Source of the DNA: UBA7236 sp964638865
Lineage (GTDB): Bacteria; Bacteroidota; Bacteroidia; Chitinophagales; BACL12
Direction of reading: 5' to 3'
DNA: 7,989 nucleotides
NCBI GenBank assembly: GCA_964638865.1
Contig: CAZXBG010000161.1
Coordinates: 1-7,989, forward strand
Numbering within the stretch: position 1 is the first letter of the stretch; each line of letters starts with the position of its first letter. The position numbers and the translations under genes were made by a program. The notes beneath the pieces were generated by a model. It was not told the origin of the DNA, did not search any database, and saw only the letters and a list, made by a program, of their open reading frames with translations. Shown here one piece after another: positions 5,885-7,989 of this stretch.

Positions 5885-7693
5885 TTACTGCAGTTGCATA
5901 AAGCGCTGTTTAATGTCACTTAAATGACCCTTTGGAATGGCATCTATCAATTTTTGAGTGTAAGCCTTTTGGGGATTGAGATAAATTTCATCAGATGCGC
6001 CCATTTCCTCAATTACCCCTTTATTCATCACAACCATACGGTCGCTCATGAATTTTACAACACCGAGGTCGTGGGAAATAAATATATAGGTGAAATTAAA
6101 TTCATTCCGCAATTGGATGAGTAGGTTTAAAACCTGAGCTTGCACACTCACATCCAGTGCGGAAACACTTTCATCACAAATAATAAATTTCGGATTTAAA
6201 GCCAGTGCTCTAGCGATGCAGATCCGCTGTCTTTGTCCGCCGGAAAATTCATGTGGATATCTATTATAAAAGTCAGCCTTTAAACCGGTTTTTTCCATCA
6301 ATTGTATCACCTTTTGTTTGCGCTCTTTGTCGTTTGCATACAATTTATGCACTGTAATAGGTTCTTTAATTGCATTTCCAACCGTCATCCTGGGATTTAA
6401 TGAGGAGTATGGATCCTGAAAAATGATCTGAATATCCTTTCTCAAGGGTTTCATTTCATTTTGCGATAATTCGAGCATGTTTTTTCCGTTAAATAAAATA
6501 TTTCCGGAAACAGGTTCTACCAATCGAATAATTGTTCTTCCTAAAGTTGTTTTTCCGCACCCGCTTTCTCCAACCAAACCAAGCGTTTCACCGGGATAAA
6601 CATCAAAGGAAACATCATCTACTGCTTTTACCCATTCCGTAACTTTTCCGAAAATTGTTTTATTTGCAGGAAACCATGTTTTAATATTTTGGATTTTTAA
6701 AATAGGTTCTTGTTTTTGCAAATCAATTAATCGTTGGTCTGTTTCTTGTTTTGTTACGATATTTGTTTGCAGAACATCTGCTATACTATTTTCCTTTCCT
6801 CCTTCAGCATCTGTTCGTGCAAATAAATTCCCTGCTTCATCTTCTCGCATAAAATCTGCAATTACAGGTAATTTTTTTAAGCGAAGGTCTAACTGCGGGC
6901 GACAAGCCATTAATCCTTTGGTGTAGGGATGTTTGGGGTTTTCGAAAATTTCAAGAACTGTTCCCTGTTCCACAATTTTTCCTTTGTACATTACTAAAAC
7001 TCTGTCTGCAATTTCCGCTATAACACCCAGGTCGTGGGTGATAAAAATAATACTGCTGTTAATTGTTTTTTTGAGTTGCGACATCAACTCCAAAATTGTT
7101 TTCTGCACAGTCACATCTAATGCTGTGGTTGGCTCATCGGCAATCAAAATATCGGGATTACAACTCATCGCCATTGCGATCATTACGCGCTGTTTTTGAC
7201 CACCGCTTAAGGTATGTGGGTACGAAGAATAAATTCTTTCGGGAGATGGAAGTTGTACTTTCTGAAATAATTGCAGCGTTAATGCTTTTGCTTCTTTTTT
7301 ATTTTTTTTCTGATGTAAAATAATTGCTTCATCCACTTGTGATCCGCAGGTAAAAACCGGATTCAGACTCGTCATCGGTTCCTGAAAGATCATGGAAATT
7401 TTATTTCCTCTGTAATGCCGCATTTCTGCTTCGGGAATTTTTGTGAGATCAACAGCACCTTTCTCATTGTGGTATATTAATTCTCCCCCAACTATTTTTC
7501 CGGGTGGATTTGGAATAAGTCGCAAGAGTGATAGAGAAGTAACCGATTTCCCGGAACCGGATTCCCCAACAATGCCAACGGTTTCTCCTCTATATATCTG
7601 AAACGAAATATCATCCACTGCTTTTACAATTCCACCATCGGTAGTAAAATGAGTGGATAAATTTTTTACCTCCAGCAACAATTCCTTTTGCAT
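5885..7693 (-). CDS. Fused double-domain ABC transporter ATPase, oligopeptide/dipeptide (DppD-DppF) type
   Basis: The 602-residue protein carries two complete nucleotide-binding domains, as in GsiA or YejF, energising import of peptides or similar solutes at the inner membrane. Domain 1 has Walker A GESGSGKS (43-50), Q-loop Q104, signature LSGGQKQR (162-169), Walker B ILIADE (182-187) and switch His 220. Domain 2 has Walker A GESGCGKT (375-382), Q426, signature FSGGQRQR (483-490), Walker B FIICDE (503-508) and His 541. Both sites therefore look catalytically intact. In domain 2 the usual Pro after the Walker B Glu is Ser (CDES). A linker of about 50 polar residues joins the domains, and the Cys-rich PGC...C motif often seen after the HPYT segment of DppD/OppD proteins is absent. 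The substrate cannot be told: no permease or binding protein lies in the window. The gene has a good promoter and leads the operon. Confidence 0.94.
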   Translation of the reverse strand: MQKELLLEVKNLSTHFTTDGGIVKAVDDISFQIYRGETVGIVGESGSGKSVTSLSLLRLIPNPPGKIVGGELIYHNEKGAVDLTKIPEAEMRHYRGNKISMIFQEPMTSLNPVFTCGSQVDEAIILHQKKNKKEAKALTLQLFQKVQLPSPERIYSSYPHTLSGGQKQRVMIAMAMSCNPDILIADEPTTALDVTVQKTILELMSQLKKTINSSIIFITHDLGVIAEIADRVLVMYKGKIVEQGTVLEIFENPKHPYTKGLMACRPQLDLRLKKLPVIADFMREDEAGNLFARTDAEGGKENSIADVLQTNIVTKQETDQRLIDLQKQEPILKIQNIKTWFPANKTIFGKVTEWVKAVDDVSFDVYPGETLGLVGESGCGKTTLGRTIIRLVEPVSGNILFNGKNMLELSQNEMKPLRKDIQIIFQDPYSSLNPRMTVGNAIKEPITVHKLYANDKERKQKVIQLMEKTGLKADFYNRYPHEFSGGQRQRICIARALALNPKFIICDESVSALDVSVQAQVLNLLIQLRNEFNFTYIFISHDLGVVKFMSDRMVVMNKGVIEEMGASDEIYLNPQKAYTQKLIDAIPKGHLSDIKQRFMQLQ

Positions 7694-7697
7694 GCGG

Positions 7698-7728
7698 TAA
7701 AAATAGTGGGGAAAGTTGAAGGTTCAAA
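7698..7728 (-). promoter_or_regulatory. Bacteroidota-type promoter of the ABC ATPase operon
   Basis: The minus strand shows TTTG (7728-7725), a 19-base spacer, then TATTTTTA (7705-7698). This matches the TTTG-N19-TAnnTTTG consensus except for the final base. It is the most complete promoter in the window. Only four bases separate the -7 box from the ATG at 7693, so the transcript probably starts at or next to the start codon. It is expected to drive the ATPase, lipoprotein and DUF5723 genes. Confidence 0.6.
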
Positions 7729-7748
7729 GGATAGGAGGATTTCCAAGG

Positions 7749-7776
7749 CCACAGAGTTCCTTCGGCAACTCTGTGG
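7749..7776. repeat. Strong palindrome with UUCG loop upstream of the ABC operon
   Basis: CCACAGAGTT (7749-7758) and AACTCTGTGG (7767-7776) form a perfect 10-bp stem. Inside it a single C-C mismatch is followed by a C-TTCG-G cap, an exceptionally stable tetraloop. Neither flank has a T run, so it is not a standard terminator. It ends 20 bases upstream of the -33 element of the ABC promoter. It could be a repetitive extragenic palindrome, a regulator-binding site, or an RNA processing or stability element for a transcript from the right. Confidence 0.6.
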
Positions 7777-7786
7777 GAACACGAAA

Positions 7787-7880
7787 TACAACCAACCTTT
7801 ACCCTTGGCTGTTCATTCGTGGCAACATTTTTTTTTGCCCACAATAGGGATGAAAATAAATAAGCCTCGAAAACAGGAAT
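7787..7880. repeat. Direct repeat unit A (94 bp)
   Basis: This unit begins TACAACCAACC and ends CAGGAAT. It aligns along its whole length with unit B (7898-7989), with about ten substitutions and two single-base indels, or near 87% identity by eye. It includes TTCATTCGTGGCAAC, a run of nine T, GCCCACAATA and GGATGAAAATAAATAAGCC. The inverted-repeat partner that is perfect in unit B is decayed here (GCCTCGAAAA). No reading frame in it looks like protein. Confidence 0.8.
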
Positions 7881-7897
7881 AAAAAATACATTTGAAT

Positions 7898-7989
7898 TAC
7901 AACCAACCTAACACCTGGGCTATTCATTCGTGGCAACTTTTTTTTGCCCACAATACGGATGAAAATAAATAAGCCACGAATGCAGGAAT
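7898..7989. repeat. Direct repeat unit B (92 bp, reaches the window edge)
   Basis: This second copy follows unit A after 17 unrelated bases, giving a period of about 110 bases. The match to unit A runs to the last base of the window, so more copies may follow outside. Together with the promoter, the palindrome and unit A, this accounts for the gene-free stretch 7694-7989. Confidence 0.8.
7925..7982. repeat. 10-bp inverted repeat inside unit B
   Basis: CATTCGTGGC (7925-7934) and GCCACGAATG (7973-7982) are perfect reverse complements separated by 38 bases. GTGGCAA can alternatively pair with the nearer TTGCCCAC across the T run, so two mutually exclusive hairpins are possible. Unit A keeps the left arm but not the right, which argues against a conserved RNA structure. 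Confidence 0.55.

Noticed and set aside
7688..7882. Plus-strand open frame of 64 codons across the right intergenic region
   Set aside because: It runs through the promoter, the palindrome and repeat unit A, has no protein motif, and the homologous unit B is not open in the same way.
7787..7989. CRISPR array or integron attC array
   Set aside because: The repeat units are about 93 bases, diverged, and separated by one 17-base spacer, which is wrong for CRISPR. No attC core sites, integrase or cas genes are visible.

Overview
The window is most likely chromosomal DNA from a member of the Bacteroidota. The grounds are AT-rich sequence, the TAnnTTTG promoter element repeatedly placed just before start codons, a near absence of Shine-Dalgarno sites, and protein families largely typical of this phylum (DUF4920 lipoprotein, DUF5723 outer-membrane protein, fused DppD-DppF-type ATPase of the Bacteroidota form). 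I cannot name a genus; an uncultured environmental lineage is plausible.

Every supported gene lies on the minus strand, so the window reads from right to left. Positions 7989-7694 hold no gene but contain two diverged direct-repeat units, a strong UUCG-capped palindrome, and a good promoter. From that promoter runs a tight cluster of three genes: a double-domain peptide/nickel-type ABC ATPase (7693-5885), a 695-residue lipoprotein of unknown function (5860-3773), and a DUF5723 beta-barrel-like protein (3770-2445). The gaps are 24 and 2 bases, so this is almost certainly one operon. No permease or substrate-binding protein is present.

A second unit starts at a promoter near 2350. It carries a geranylgeranyl-reductase-family flavoprotein (2337-1081) and, 11 bases after its stop, a 47-codon lipoprotein gene (1069-926). 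The N-terminus of the 47-residue protein resembles that of the next gene, a DUF4920 lipoprotein (779-231), which has its own promoter and a clear intrinsic terminator at 153-189. A tRNA-Lys(TTT) gene closes the left end (74-1).

Most of this is envelope biology: three lipoproteins, one outer-membrane protein, one flavoenzyme and one transport ATPase. I did not find a convincing new defence, mobile or RNA-guided system. The observations most worth a second look are the truncated or miniature paralogue of the DUF4920 lipoprotein, the repeat cluster at the right edge, and the ATPase-lipoprotein-barrel operon.
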